This document shows positions 44,286-52,633 of a stretch of DNA of 64,000 nt, piece by piece (the stretch's first letter is position 1; each line of letters begins with the position of its first letter). The stretch is from JBIOHP01 sp044449065. GTDB taxonomy: Bacteria > Bacteroidota > Ignavibacteria > UBA10030 > SZUA-254. The position numbers were made by a program, and so were the translations under genes. The stretch is taken from NCBI GenBank assembly GCA_044449065.1, contig JBIOHP010000013.1, forward strand, positions 32,297 through 96,296, read 5' to 3'. The notes beneath the pieces are model-generated. The model did not search any database and was not told the DNA's origin. It saw only the letters and a program-made list of their open reading frames with translations.

Positions 44286-45431
44286 ATGAATATCGGTGTA
44301 ACATGTTACCCAACGTATGGAGGAAGCGGGGTGGTTGCCTCCGAATTAGGTAAGGCAATGGCTGAACGGGGACATAAAATCCATTTTATTACCTATGCTA
44401 TGCCCTTTCGACTCAATGGCTTTGTCGGTAATATTTTTTATCACGAAGTGGAGATGGCAACGTATCCTCTCTTTGAATTTCCTCTCTACACTCCCGCGCT
44501 CGCCAGCAAAATTGTTGAAGTTTCAAAATATGAGAAATTAGATATCCTCCACGCGCACTACGCAATCCCACATGCGACAAGCGCGTATCTTGCGCAGCAG
44601 ATTCTCGGCAAAGATAATTTAAAAATTGTTACGACCCTGCACGGCACCGATATTACGCTGGTGGGGTTGGAACCAAGTTTTCAATCGGTGATGAAGTTCA
44701 GCATTGAACAAAGCGACGGGGTGACTGCCGTTTCCCGGTTTTTAAAAGAGAAGACCCTGACGAATTACAATATCAATAAAGAAATTGAAGTGATTCCTAA
44801 TTTTGTGGACCGGAGGAAATATCAACATATCGATACCACGGCAATTCGACAGAGTATCGCTCCAAAAGGAGAAAAAATATTTGTTCATGTTTCTAATTTC
44901 CGGGTAATAAAGCGGGTGCCGGATGTTATCAAGATATTTAATCTCGTCCGGCAGAAAGTGTCCTCCAAGCTGATTCTTATCGGCGATGGACCCGACCGCT
45001 CCGCGTGCGAAAATCTTTGCCGCGAGTACGATATTATGAAGGATGTGACCTTTGTCGGTAAACAATCCGAAATTATCCCCCTCCTCTCCGCTTCCGATTT
45101 GTTTCTCATCCCGAGTCAATCGGAAAGTTTTGGACTTTCCGCTCTTGAGGCGATGGCGTGTTCTGTTCCGGTAATCGCATCGAGCGTTGGCGGATTGCCC
45201 GAGCTGATCGTTCATGGCGAGACGGGATATATCGCGGAGATCGGTGATATAGAACGGATGGCGAAATACGCAATTGAGTTGCTGCTCAATGCTCAAAAAT
45301 ATCAACGATTTTCCGAGGCAAGCAAGAAGCGGGCGACCGAAACATTCAATATCGATAAAATCGTCGACCAGTACGAAGCGTATTACGAGAAGGTGTTGAG
45401 CGGAGAAACCGTGAGTGTGAAGAAGGGATAG
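44286..45431 (+). CDS. bshA: N-acetyl-alpha-D-glucosaminyl L-malate synthase BshA
   Basis: From the ATG at 44286 (AAGGA upstream; an in-frame TTG at 44262 is not needed) the product is 381 aa, the usual BshA length. It begins Met-Asn-Ile-Gly-Val-Thr-Cys-Tyr-Pro-Thr-Tyr-Gly-Gly-Ser-Gly, diagnostic of BshA. It has the GT-B glycosyltransferase 4 fold with His-Ala-His-Tyr-Ala-Ile-Pro-His and Glu-Ser-Phe-Gly-Leu-Ser-Ala-Leu-Glu-Ala-Met-Ala. It makes GlcNAc-malate, the first step to bacillithiol, a low-molecular-weight thiol. BshB and BshC are not in the window. Confidence 0.93.
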   Translation: MNIGVTCYPTYGGSGVVASELGKAMAERGHKIHFITYAMPFRLNGFVGNIFYHEVEMATYPLFEFPLYTPALASKIVEVSKYEKLDILHAHYAIPHATSAYLAQQILGKDNLKIVTTLHGTDITLVGLEPSFQSVMKFSIEQSDGVTAVSRFLKEKTLTNYNINKEIEVIPNFVDRRKYQHIDTTAIRQSIAPKGEKIFVHVSNFRVIKRVPDVIKIFNLVRQKVSSKLILIGDGPDRSACENLCREYDIMKDVTFVGKQSEIIPLLSASDLFLIPSQSESFGLSALEAMACSVPVIASSVGGLPELIVHGETGYIAEIGDIERMAKYAIELLLNAQKYQRFSEASKKRATETFNIDKIVDQYEAYYEKVLSGETVSVKKG

Positions 45432-45436
45432 TGTTG

Positions 45437-45497
45437 AACGAGATTTATCTCGTTCCATAATTAGACTCGAATATACTTAACGAGATAAATCTCGTTT
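45437..45497. repeat. Paired-hairpin element (stem AACGAGAT)
   Basis: Two short stems, GAACGAGAT/ATCTCGTTC (45437-45456) and AACGAGAT/ATCTCGTT (45480-45497), lie 23 nt apart just after bshA. The same architecture occurs at 46869-46947, 47050-47125 and 55034-55104 with different stem sequences. Confidence 0.7.
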
Positions 45498-45523
45498 AAC
45501 AAAATACTTTTTCTAAGGATTCC

Positions 45524-46867
45524 ATGAAATACTTTACTTTATTTATTCTCATATTCTTTTTCGTTAAAACTTATTCTCAAGAGCTGCCGAAAACAAATCC
45601 GTTAATCTCCAAAATGGTATCGGAAATTTCGGTGGAGAAAATTGAAGCCAACATCCGTACGCTGGTGAAGTTCGGCACGCGGCACACATTATCCGATACA
45701 ACGAGCGACACGCGTGGTATCGGCGCGGCGCGGAGATGGATTAAATCGCAGTTTGAGAGCTACATACCCTCCTCCAACGGCAGATTGTCCGTGGAATACG
45801 TCAGCGGAGTCGTCCCAAAATCGAACCGCATCCCACACACCACTCAAATAGTTGATGTAATTGCGACATTAAAACCGGGCAAACCGGATGGCACGAACCA
45901 AATATTTATTGTCTCAGGACATTATGATTCACGCGCAACCGATGCGATGGATTCCACCTCGGACGCACCCGGCGCGGATGACGACGGAAGCGGCACCGCG
46001 TTGGTTCTTGAGCTTGCAAGAGTGATGAGCAAGTATGAATTCCGTTCAACCATTGTCTTTGCAGCATTTGCCGGTGAAGAACAGGGATTGTTCGGCTCGA
46101 CAATTCTTGCCGAGACGGCTAAAGCCCATGGATGGAATATCGGCGGGGTATTGAACAACGACATTGTCGGCAATATACAGGACGGCAACAACACTATTGA
46201 GAGCACGTACGTGCGTTGTTTTTCGGAGGCGTATAATGGACTCGATACCGGATCGGTATTCCGGCAGAGGAATATGCTTGGTTTGGAAAACGACGGACCA
46301 TCGAGAATCCTCTCCCGCTACGTGAAAGAAAAAGGAGAAAATTACGTCCCCGATTTGCCGGTGCACCTCATATTCCGGCGGGACAGGTTTTTACGCGGAG
46401 GCGACCAGACGCCGTTTCATGATCGGGGATTTGCCGCCGTGAGAATGACCGAAGCTAAAGAAAATTTTGACCGCCAGCACCAGAATGTCCGGGAAGATAA
46501 AGGAAAAAAGTACGGCGATGTGCCCGAGGGAGTAAATTATAACTATTGCGCCCATATCGCTCAAATTAACACGGCAACAATTGCCACGCTTTCGCTCGCT
46601 CCCGTCCCGCCCTCAAATCCAAAGATCATGACGAAAGAGCTTGCGTACGATACCGAGTTACACTGGAATCAAAACACAGAAAAAGATTTAGCCGCATATA
46701 TCGTGCGTTACCGCGCAACCGATACCCCCTACTGGCAACATGCTGTAGTTTGCCACGATACGACAATCACTTTGCCTATCTCGAAAGATGATTATTTGTT
46801 CGGGATACAAGCCGTGGATAAAGATGGTAATATGAGTTTGGTGGTGATACCAAGGCCGGGGAGGTGA
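45524..46867 (+). CDS. Secreted M28-family metallopeptidase with C-terminal Fn3-like domain
   Basis: This 447-aa protein has a signal peptide (to about residue 18) and a zinc aminopeptidase domain. The expected ligands are His in Ser-Gly-His-Tyr-Asp-Ser, Asp in Gly-Ala-Asp-Asp-Asp-Gly-Ser-Gly, Glu-Glu in Ala-Gly-Glu-Glu-Gln-Gly, Asp in Asn-Asn-Asp-Ile-Val-Gly and His in Thr-Pro-Phe-His-Asp. The last roughly 90 residues look like an Fn3 domain ending Val-Ile-Pro-Arg-Pro-Gly-Arg. It probably removes N-terminal residues from peptides outside the cytoplasm. No T9SS sorting domain. AAGGA precedes the ATG. The end of the gene is duplicated just downstream. Confidence 0.9.
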   Translation: MKYFTLFILIFFFVKTYSQELPKTNPLISKMVSEISVEKIEANIRTLVKFGTRHTLSDTTSDTRGIGAARRWIKSQFESYIPSSNGRLSVEYVSGVVPKSNRIPHTTQIVDVIATLKPGKPDGTNQIFIVSGHYDSRATDAMDSTSDAPGADDDGSGTALVLELARVMSKYEFRSTIVFAAFAGEEQGLFGSTILAETAKAHGWNIGGVLNNDIVGNIQDGNNTIESTYVRCFSEAYNGLDTGSVFRQRNMLGLENDGPSRILSRYVKEKGENYVPDLPVHLIFRRDRFLRGGDQTPFHDRGFAAVRMTEAKENFDRQHQNVREDKGKKYGDVPEGVNYNYCAHIAQINTATIATLSLAPVPPSNPKIMTKELAYDTELHWNQNTEKDLAAYIVRYRATDTPYWQHAVVCHDTTITLPISKDDYLFGIQAVDKDGNMSLVVIPRPGR

Positions 46868-47132
46868 TGTAGTGCGAGACAGAGTCTCGCGTAAGAAAGA
46901 ATGATAGCCCATATATCTATGTCAGCGAGACTGCGTCTCGCTCTACAAAACAACTTCTGTCTCAAAAGGTGATTATTTGTTCGGGGTGCAAGCTGTGGAT
47001 AAAGATGGTAATATGAGTTTGGTAGTGATACCGAAGCCGGGGAGGTGATGTAGCGCGAGATAGAATCTCGCGTCGCTGTGACTATCCCCCAAGATCGATG
47101 TAAGCGAGACTGCGTCCGCTCTACAAAACAAA
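46782..47132. repeat. 181-bp tandem duplication spanning the peptidase 3' end
   Basis: The segment from gattatttgttcggg through the stop codon and the following hairpin pair (46782-46962) is repeated with a few changes at about 46963-47132, a period of 181 nt. The second copy re-creates the last 26 codons of the peptidase without a start. Confidence 0.85.
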
Positions 47133-47367
47133 CTCTTTCATAAAAAATTTTTAAATACGCTTGACAAATCCCTAAAGTTTTATTAACTTTTTGCATTCAA
47201 CTTTGAAGCCGTTTCCTGCTTTCTTTCCTATTCTCAGGAAATCCCTTCACTATTGATACGATTCTATGGCTGATGTAAAGCTGTTGATGTGAAACATTTC
47301 TGATCCTCATGGTTATCTATAAACCAATTGCGCTATCACAATCAGACAACAATTAAGCGGATTAATT
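46868..47367. other. 500-nt intergenic region, mostly repeats
   Basis: Holds the second copy of the peptidase tail and two hairpin-pair elements (46869-46947; 47050-47125). From 47135 to 47367 it is AT-rich and presumably contains the promoter of the next gene. No gene seen. Confidence 0.6.
46869..46947. repeat. Paired-hairpin element (stem GCGAGAC)
   Basis: GCGAGAC-AGA-GTCTCGC (46874-46890) and GCGAGAC-TGC-GTCTCGC (46925-46941), enclosed by TGTAG...CTACA. In the downstream copy at 47055-47071 the first stem reads GCGAGAT-AGA-ATCTCGC, a compensatory change. Confidence 0.75.
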
Positions 47368-49086
47368 ATGAAGAATATCATTAGTATGTTTGTCGTGGGA
47401 ATAATAATTGCATTATTACTGCCAGCCATATCAACAAGCCAACAAATGCAAAAAATGAGACTTCATGGTGGCAATGAGATATTCCCTCTTTCAGCAAATG
47501 GTACAAGGGTTATGGAGGAAAAAGATCATGATCTTCAGCCGTCGATCTCCCGCCATCACTTATTTCCCACCAAAATTGAAAATACTATGGACAGCCTGCA
47601 TTTTAAGAATCCATCGTATCCTTTTCACGATGATGGAATGATCCCCACGCTACAGCAAATAAGGGTGGGTAAACATAACGGGATGTTGTCTCCTACATCA
47701 GAAATTTCTGTTATTGATACGGCGGTTGTTATCGGCACTGTCAACACCACAAGACACTTATATTCATTCAATGCTAACGCAAAGTTGACCTCTGATTTAG
47801 TACAAAGATTGGGTCAAGGTCCTTGGATAAATGATGGTCGCTTTACCTATACTTATGATCCAAGAGGGAATATCCTTAATTATTTGGTGGAAAGATTTTC
47901 AAGCAATCAATGGATGAATGCGAATAGCTATTCTTATACCTACGACACAAAAGGGAATATTCTAAATGAGTTGTTGGAATATTGGGCAGTTGATCACTGG
48001 GGGAACTCTTCACGCCGAACTTACACTTATGATGCCAGCGGGGATAACCTTTCCTATCTGGACGAAACATGGTCAACCGATCATTGGGTAAATTCTGAAC
48101 GCATTACCTACACCTATAATGCGACGCGGAATATGCTTTCTTCTTTATCCGAACTCGGGGTGAACGACCAATGGGAAAATTATTATCGCGACACCTATAC
48201 ATACGATGCAAGCGGGAATATGCTTTCCCATTTGATCGAAAGTTGGTCGAACGGTCAATGGATGAATTCTTATCGCGACACCTATACATACGATGCAAGC
48301 GGGAATATGCTTTCAGACTTAGTTGAATCCTGGTTTGGTCCATTAATGATTCATCGCACAACTTACACTTATGATACAAATCGAAATAAGCTTTCCTATT
48401 TGAACGAAACATGGTCGAACAGTCAATGGATGAATTCTTATCGCGGCACCTATGCATACGATGCAACTGGCAATATGCTTTCCGAACTTAATGAAGGTTG
48501 GTTGAATGGTCAATGGGTGAATTACACCCGCTATACCTTTACGTATGATGCAAACGGGAATATGCTTTCCGAATTGTTCCAACAAACCTCAAATGGTCAA
48601 TGGTTGAATTACGATCTCTACTCTTATACCTATGATGAGGGTGGAAATATAAATTCGTTTGGGTATCATATTTGGTCCGGCTCGGCGTGGACTCCGTATG
48701 ATAGGGATTTTAGTTCACAAGATAGTGCGGGCAATAGCTATAATTTTGGACCTGGCTATAATGTCAATATTACACGAACTTTCATAATAACTGGACTTAC
48801 CCCGGAAGGTGGAAACGTGCCGACAAGCTATTCTTTATTGCAAAATTATCCCAACCCGTTCAACCCAAGCACCACCATACACTATCAATTGCCAAGCGAA
48901 TCTCAAGTCTATCTCTCCCTTTATAATGTCCTCGGCCAGGAGATGCGAACATTGGTAAACACCAGAGAACAACCGGGCGAGAAATCCGTTCAGTTCGATG
49001 CGACCGGATTCCCGAGCGGTATATATTTCTACCGCATTCAAGCAGGATCATTTACCCAAACAAAAAAGCTCATCTTATTGAAATAA
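47368..49086 (+). CDS. Secreted 29-aa-repeat protein with T9SS sorting domain
   Basis: This 572-aa protein has a signal peptide (residues 1-24) and a polar linker. Ten 29-residue repeats follow, of the form Thr-Tyr-Thr-Tyr-Asp-x2-Gly-Asn-Met-Leu-Ser...Glu-x-Trp-x5-Trp-x-Asn. The last 85 residues are a Type IX sorting domain (Asn-Tyr-Pro-Asn-Pro-Phe-Asn-Pro-Ser-Thr, Gly-Gln-Glu, Gly-Ile-Tyr-Phe-Tyr-Arg). The repeats resemble the YD repeats of Rhs and teneurin proteins but have a different period and no toxin tip. It is exported through T9SS to the surface or medium; a binding or adhesive role is plausible. It is followed 13 nt later by another T9SS cargo gene. Confidence 0.85.
   Translation: MKNIISMFVVGIIIALLLPAISTSQQMQKMRLHGGNEIFPLSANGTRVMEEKDHDLQPSISRHHLFPTKIENTMDSLHFKNPSYPFHDDGMIPTLQQIRVGKHNGMLSPTSEISVIDTAVVIGTVNTTRHLYSFNANAKLTSDLVQRLGQGPWINDGRFTYTYDPRGNILNYLVERFSSNQWMNANSYSYTYDTKGNILNELLEYWAVDHWGNSSRRTYTYDASGDNLSYLDETWSTDHWVNSERITYTYNATRNMLSSLSELGVNDQWENYYRDTYTYDASGNMLSHLIESWSNGQWMNSYRDTYTYDASGNMLSDLVESWFGPLMIHRTTYTYDTNRNKLSYLNETWSNSQWMNSYRGTYAYDATGNMLSELNEGWLNGQWVNYTRYTFTYDANGNMLSELFQQTSNGQWLNYDLYSYTYDEGGNINSFGYHIWSGSAWTPYDRDFSSQDSAGNSYNFGPGYNVNITRTFIITGLTPEGGNVPTSYSLLQNYPNPFNPSTTIHYQLPSESQVYLSLYNVLGQEMRTLVNTREQPGEKSVQFDATGFPSGIYFYRIQAGSFTQTKKLILLK
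47839..48705 (+). repeat. Ten 87-bp (29-aa) coding repeats
   Basis: Consecutive units with a strict 87-nt period within the T9SS cargo gene. Two units share a perfectly identical stretch of about 50 nt around 48178-48227 and 48265-48314, a sign of recent unit duplication. Confidence 0.85.
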
Positions 49087-49099
49087 GGAAGTCTCGGCA

Positions 49100-50113
49100 A
49101 TGAAAATTCTATTACCGTCGTTAGTATTTCTCATTGTATGTTTTATTTTCACAACCGCTAATGCGCAAATAACGAATCTTACAGTAATAGGAATGACCGC
49201 CAATTTTACCGCCGCAAGCGGTGATTCTTTCTACTGGTCGTATAATCTCCCAATCGGCGGTTGGGCTTCTGTTCAGGTTTGGTATGATGTTGACGGCAAT
49301 GGTACGATAGACCCCGATACAGATTTTATCTATGCCAATTTTGTCCAAACAGACGGCGTACCCAACCAATATGTTCCGGGAGATATGGATGGAGCTGTGA
49401 ACGGTCATATCGGTTACGGTGAGAAACTTGGTCTGGCTCCCGGAAGTTATATTATTTCAATTTCAAATGGCGGCGGAAGCGCTCAAATCGCCGGTACGAT
49501 AACCCAGGTTAATAATGTTGCTCATCAAATATCCGGTCATGTTCTCGTTCCCGCGGGATATAAACCAGAGTGGATAATTATAGAGGTGTGGATAGGAAGA
49601 AATAATAAATATAAATTTTGGGATGCACTAACGGATGCATTGGGTAATTACACAATCATGATGAATGCGGATACTGCTTGGAATCCCTGGACAATCGGTA
49701 TTAACAGTAATTATCCATTGTCACTCACACCATCCCCTGATACTTCGTTGGTGATATCAGATCCGAGTTACACCGTTAATTTTTCTCTCATAGTAACAGG
49801 AATTGCAGCGGATCGTGGGAATATGCCGCCAAGTTATTCGTTGACTCAAAATTACCCCAATCTCTTCAACCCAACAACGCTAATTAATTATCAATTGCCA
49901 AACGAATCTTATGTCCATCTCTCTTTATTTAATTTACTCGGTCAGGAGGTGCGAACATTGGTAGATAGAACCGAGCAGCCCGGTGAAAAATCAATTAATG
50001 TTGATGCTAACGGATTGCCGAGCGGTATCTATTTTTATCGCCTCGAGGCAACAGCGGTTTCTGATCCAACGAAGCATTTCAGCCAGACACGCAAGATGCT
50101 GTTGATAAGATAA
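49100..50113 (+). CDS. Secreted protein with T9SS sorting domain
   Basis: This 337-aa protein has a signal peptide to about residue 22 (...Ala-Asn-Ala-Gln). Next are a beta-rich region with an EF-like Asp-Val-Asp-Gly-Asn-Gly-Thr-Ile-Asp-Pro-Asp loop and a carboxypeptidase-regulatory-like segment (Ile-Ser-Gly-His-Val...Asp-Ala-Leu-Gly-Asn-Tyr). The C-terminal T9SS sorting domain ends Lys-Met-Leu-Leu-Ile-Arg; its NPFNP motif reads Asn-Leu-Phe-Asn-Pro. AAGGAAG lies ahead of the ATG. The gene follows its neighbour by 13 nt, so they form an operon of exported proteins. Function otherwise unknown. Confidence 0.85.
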   Translation: MKILLPSLVFLIVCFIFTTANAQITNLTVIGMTANFTAASGDSFYWSYNLPIGGWASVQVWYDVDGNGTIDPDTDFIYANFVQTDGVPNQYVPGDMDGAVNGHIGYGEKLGLAPGSYIISISNGGGSAQIAGTITQVNNVAHQISGHVLVPAGYKPEWIIIEVWIGRNNKYKFWDALTDALGNYTIMMNADTAWNPWTIGINSNYPLSLTPSPDTSLVISDPSYTVNFSLIVTGIAADRGNMPPSYSLTQNYPNLFNPTTLINYQLPNESYVHLSLFNLLGQEVRTLVDRTEQPGEKSINVDANGLPSGIYFYRLEATAVSDPTKHFSQTRKMLLIR

Positions 50114-50132
50114 ATTGCATTTCAGTTCAAAA

Positions 50133-50270
50133 CCCCCTCGCCTTCGGCGCTCCCCCTTTTACAAGGGTGAATCTTACAAATTGAAATGATGCAGATCGAT
50201 CCTGAGAAAGTCCCCTTGCCAGCCCGACAATTTCATTCTGGCGGGTCAAAGGGGGTTGGGGGTTTCACAA
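50133..50270. repeat. Intergenic repeat, copy A
   Basis: It starts with cccctcgccttcggcg and matches 50588-50715 (ccctcgccttcagcgatccc...) in order and spacing but with many substitutions. The A copy includes a gcccgac...gtcaaagggggttggggg region complementary in part to its beginning. Confidence 0.55.
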
Positions 50271-50462
50271 GAAGGGCTTCTTCATTGTTCCATTCGGTTC
50301 TGCACTTGGATGTCAATAACCATTTCCTGATACCGATAAAAATACTCAACGAACAAAGCTCCGGAGGCGCGTTATATCTATAGATTTGCATTAGCGTGTA
50401 AACGAAGCTCCGTCATGCCCGCCGGGGTCGGGTGAAAGCGATATGTATACAAATACGCATCG

Positions 50463-50551
50463 AGACCTGTGGTCTAACCCACATGTCACCCCTATGGGGT
50501 TCAAAAGATTTTTTGTCTCGATTATCTATAGACATGACATCCCTACCGGGA
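50463..50551. repeat. Run of tiny hairpins, copy 1
   Basis: AGACC-TGT-GGTCT (50463-50475), ACCCC-TAT-GGGGT (50488-50500) and TCCC-TACC-GGGA (50540-50551) follow one another with a tctatagacatgaca linker before the last. A similar run occurs at 60478-60573. Confidence 0.6.
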
Positions 50552-50587
50552 TTAATCGGATACCATGAAAAGATTCACTACATCTCT

Positions 50588-50715
50588 GTGAAATCCCCTC
50601 GCCTTCAGCGATCCCCCTTTGACAATGGGGAATCATATAGAATGAAAAGCTGCGGATCAATTCCGAGAAAGCTCTCTTGCTATTCCGATCCGCCTCGGCA
50701 GATTTATGATGCCTT
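50588..50715. repeat. Intergenic repeat, copy B
   Basis: Diverged second copy of 50133-50270, same orientation. Confidence 0.5.
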
Positions 50716-50779
50716 ACACTAACAGACTGCAATGCTCTTGGCCTTTGAATTCACGTCGAACGTGTATCGGAGAGAGCGG

Positions 50780-50862
50780 AGCGGAAAAGAACGAATCGCT
50801 GTTTGATCCCGTCCTGTCATAAACTGAATTGACAGGACGGGAGAGTTCGATTCGTTCCCGCT
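50780..50862. repeat. Nested palindrome, copy 1
   Basis: Inner arms TCCCGTCCTGTCA (50807-50819) and TGACAGGACGGGA (50830-50842) surround a 10-nt loop. Outer arms GAACGAATCG/CGATTCGTTC and AGCGG/CCGCT extend the stem. An inverted relative with a different stem but the same gtttgatccc...gggagagtt frame lies at 60264-60408. Confidence 0.75.
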
Positions 50863-51101
50863 ACGCGAGCGAAGATGTTCGATGGGAATTCAGAAGCCTT
50901 GAGTTTTTCTTTGCTTCTTTCATTTTGTCTCAAGGCAAAAGAAAGAAGAAAAGATTTTAATTTTAAATGATTAACACGAATTTCGAGATACTCTTCCACG
51001 CCCCCGAGTTTCCCATTGACTTTCATAGATAAAACCCGTAAGTTTAAAAATTATTTCCGCGTCCGTTTGACGTTATCATCACCAATAACTCGAAAGAGAT
51101 C

Positions 51102-52586
51102 ATGAGTCAGGAAAACCAGTATTCACGTTCATTCTTCGGTCACCCGCGGGGCTTGGCAACGCTCTTCTTCACCGAGCTGTGGGAGCGGTTCACCTATTAC
51201 GGCATGAGAGCGCTCCTTATCCTCTTCATGACCGCCGACGTTGAACACGGCGGCTTGCAATTCGACGTGGTAAAAGCGGGCGCAATCTACGGTTTGTTTA
51301 CCTCGATGGTCTATATGACGTCGCTGCCAGGCGGTTGGATCGCCGATAAATTTTTAGGGCAGCGGAAAGCCGTCCTTGTCGGCGGCATCATCATCGCCGC
51401 AGGGAGCTTTATCCTGATCATTCACAGCGTAATCGCGTTCTATCTCGGTTTAACGGTCATCGTGATAGGAACCGGCTTGCTGAAGCCCAACGCCAGCTCA
51501 ATTGTCGGTCAGCTCTACGATGAAAAAGATAATCGGCGCGACGCAGGATTTTCCATCTTTTACATGGGCATCAACCTAGGCGCGATGATAGCTCCGTTAA
51601 TTTGCGGCTACCTCGGTCAGCGCATCGATTGGCATTTTGGTTTCGGCGCGGCTGGAGTCGGGATGACGTTCGGTATCATCCAGTACGTCCTGGGGTGGAA
51701 ATATTTAGGCGACGCCGGCTTGCACCCCGCGAAAGCCGCAACCCCGGAAATCCATCAGAAACACAAACGAACGTTCTGGCTGGGGACATTTATCACCATC
51801 GGCGTTATTTGCGCGGGTTACCTTTTAGAATCATCCGGCATTGTCGATCTTTCATTGCAAACTATTATCAGAATTATCGGAGTCGGCATCATTGTATTGC
51901 CCGTAATTTTCTTCACGATGTTCTTTATGGAGAAAGGATGGGAACCGGTTGAGCGGCGGCGCATCGCAGTTATAGCAATCTTGTTCCTTTTCACCGCCCT
52001 GTTCTGGGGAGCGTTTGAGCAAGCCGGATCAACCTTAAATCTATTCGCCGACCGCTTCACGGATACATCCGTTTTAGGATTTAAATTTCCATCAAGCTGG
52101 TTTCAATCCGTCAACGCTACGCTTATAATTATTTTTGCGCCCGTGTTTGCGTGGATTTGGATAAAGTTAGGAAAGAAAGAACCAAGCTCGCCGGCGAAAT
52201 TTTCACTCGGCTTATTTTTTGTGAGTTTTGGGTATCTGCTTCTCGTTCCGGCTGCTCTTATCGTTGTGAACCAGAGCATTAAAGTTGCTCCCTTCTGGCT
52301 TGTCGGCGTGTATATGTTTCATACCTTTGGCGAGCTATCACTGAGTCCCGTCGGGTTGAGCATGGTGACAAAACTCGCTCCACCCCGCATTTTGGGTCAG
52401 ATGATGGGCATCTGGTTTATGACAATTTCCATCGGCAATTTTGTGGGCGGTCAGGTTGCCGGATTGTTTGAATCGCTTCCTCTCCCTCAGCTTTTCGGTA
52501 CTGTCTTCGCTACGACTGCAGGCGCGGGGCTGTTGCTCGCAATATTTATCAAACCGATCCGTAAGTTAATGGGCGGGGTGAATTAA
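51102..52586 (+). CDS. POT-family proton-coupled peptide transporter
   Basis: This 494-aa polytopic membrane protein has the POT signature Glu-Leu-Trp-Glu-Arg-Phe-Thr-Tyr-Tyr-Gly in helix 1 (the E-x2-ER motif couples protons) and Gly-Gly-Trp-Ile-Ala-Asp-Lys in the first loop. About 14 hydrophobic segments follow, ending in a short cytoplasmic tail. It imports di- and tripeptides with protons across the inner membrane. The gene may supply peptides made by the secreted peptidase upstream, although they are not in one operon. Confidence 0.92.
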   Translation: MSQENQYSRSFFGHPRGLATLFFTELWERFTYYGMRALLILFMTADVEHGGLQFDVVKAGAIYGLFTSMVYMTSLPGGWIADKFLGQRKAVLVGGIIIAAGSFILIIHSVIAFYLGLTVIVIGTGLLKPNASSIVGQLYDEKDNRRDAGFSIFYMGINLGAMIAPLICGYLGQRIDWHFGFGAAGVGMTFGIIQYVLGWKYLGDAGLHPAKAATPEIHQKHKRTFWLGTFITIGVICAGYLLESSGIVDLSLQTIIRIIGVGIIVLPVIFFTMFFMEKGWEPVERRRIAVIAILFLFTALFWGAFEQAGSTLNLFADRFTDTSVLGFKFPSSWFQSVNATLIIIFAPVFAWIWIKLGKKEPSSPAKFSLGLFFVSFGYLLLVPAALIVVNQSIKVAPFWLVGVYMFHTFGELSLSPVGLSMVTKLAPPRILGQMMGIWFMTISIGNFVGGQVAGLFESLPLPQLFGTVFATTAGAGLLLAIFIKPIRKLMGGVN

Positions 52587-52633
52587 CAATTGTCCCTCAT
52601 CCGATTGTATCATTACGCAATCCGAATTAAGAG

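Larger units (their letters stand above)
50114..51101. other. 988-nt intergenic region composed of several repeat elements
   Basis: No believable gene. From left to right it holds a GC-rich repeat (50133-50270), a set of small hairpins (50463-50551), a second copy of the first repeat (50588-50715) and a nested palindrome (50780-50862). A short purine/pyrimidine hairpin lies near 50901-50955. Two open frames (about 50186 and 50432) lie in these repeats and look non-coding. Confidence 0.6.

Noticed and set aside
47368..49086. Rhs/YD-repeat toxin
   Set aside because: The repeats have a different length, there is no Rhs core or C-terminal toxin, no immunity gene follows, and the protein ends in a T9SS sorting domain.
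50530..50560. Integrase attachment site next to the hairpins
   Set aside because: No integrase gene and no matching direct repeat bounding a segment in the window.
50186..50722. Two plus-strand frames in the 50.1-50.7 kb gap
   Set aside because: They lie wholly within intergenic repeats and hairpins; one overlaps both repeat copies.
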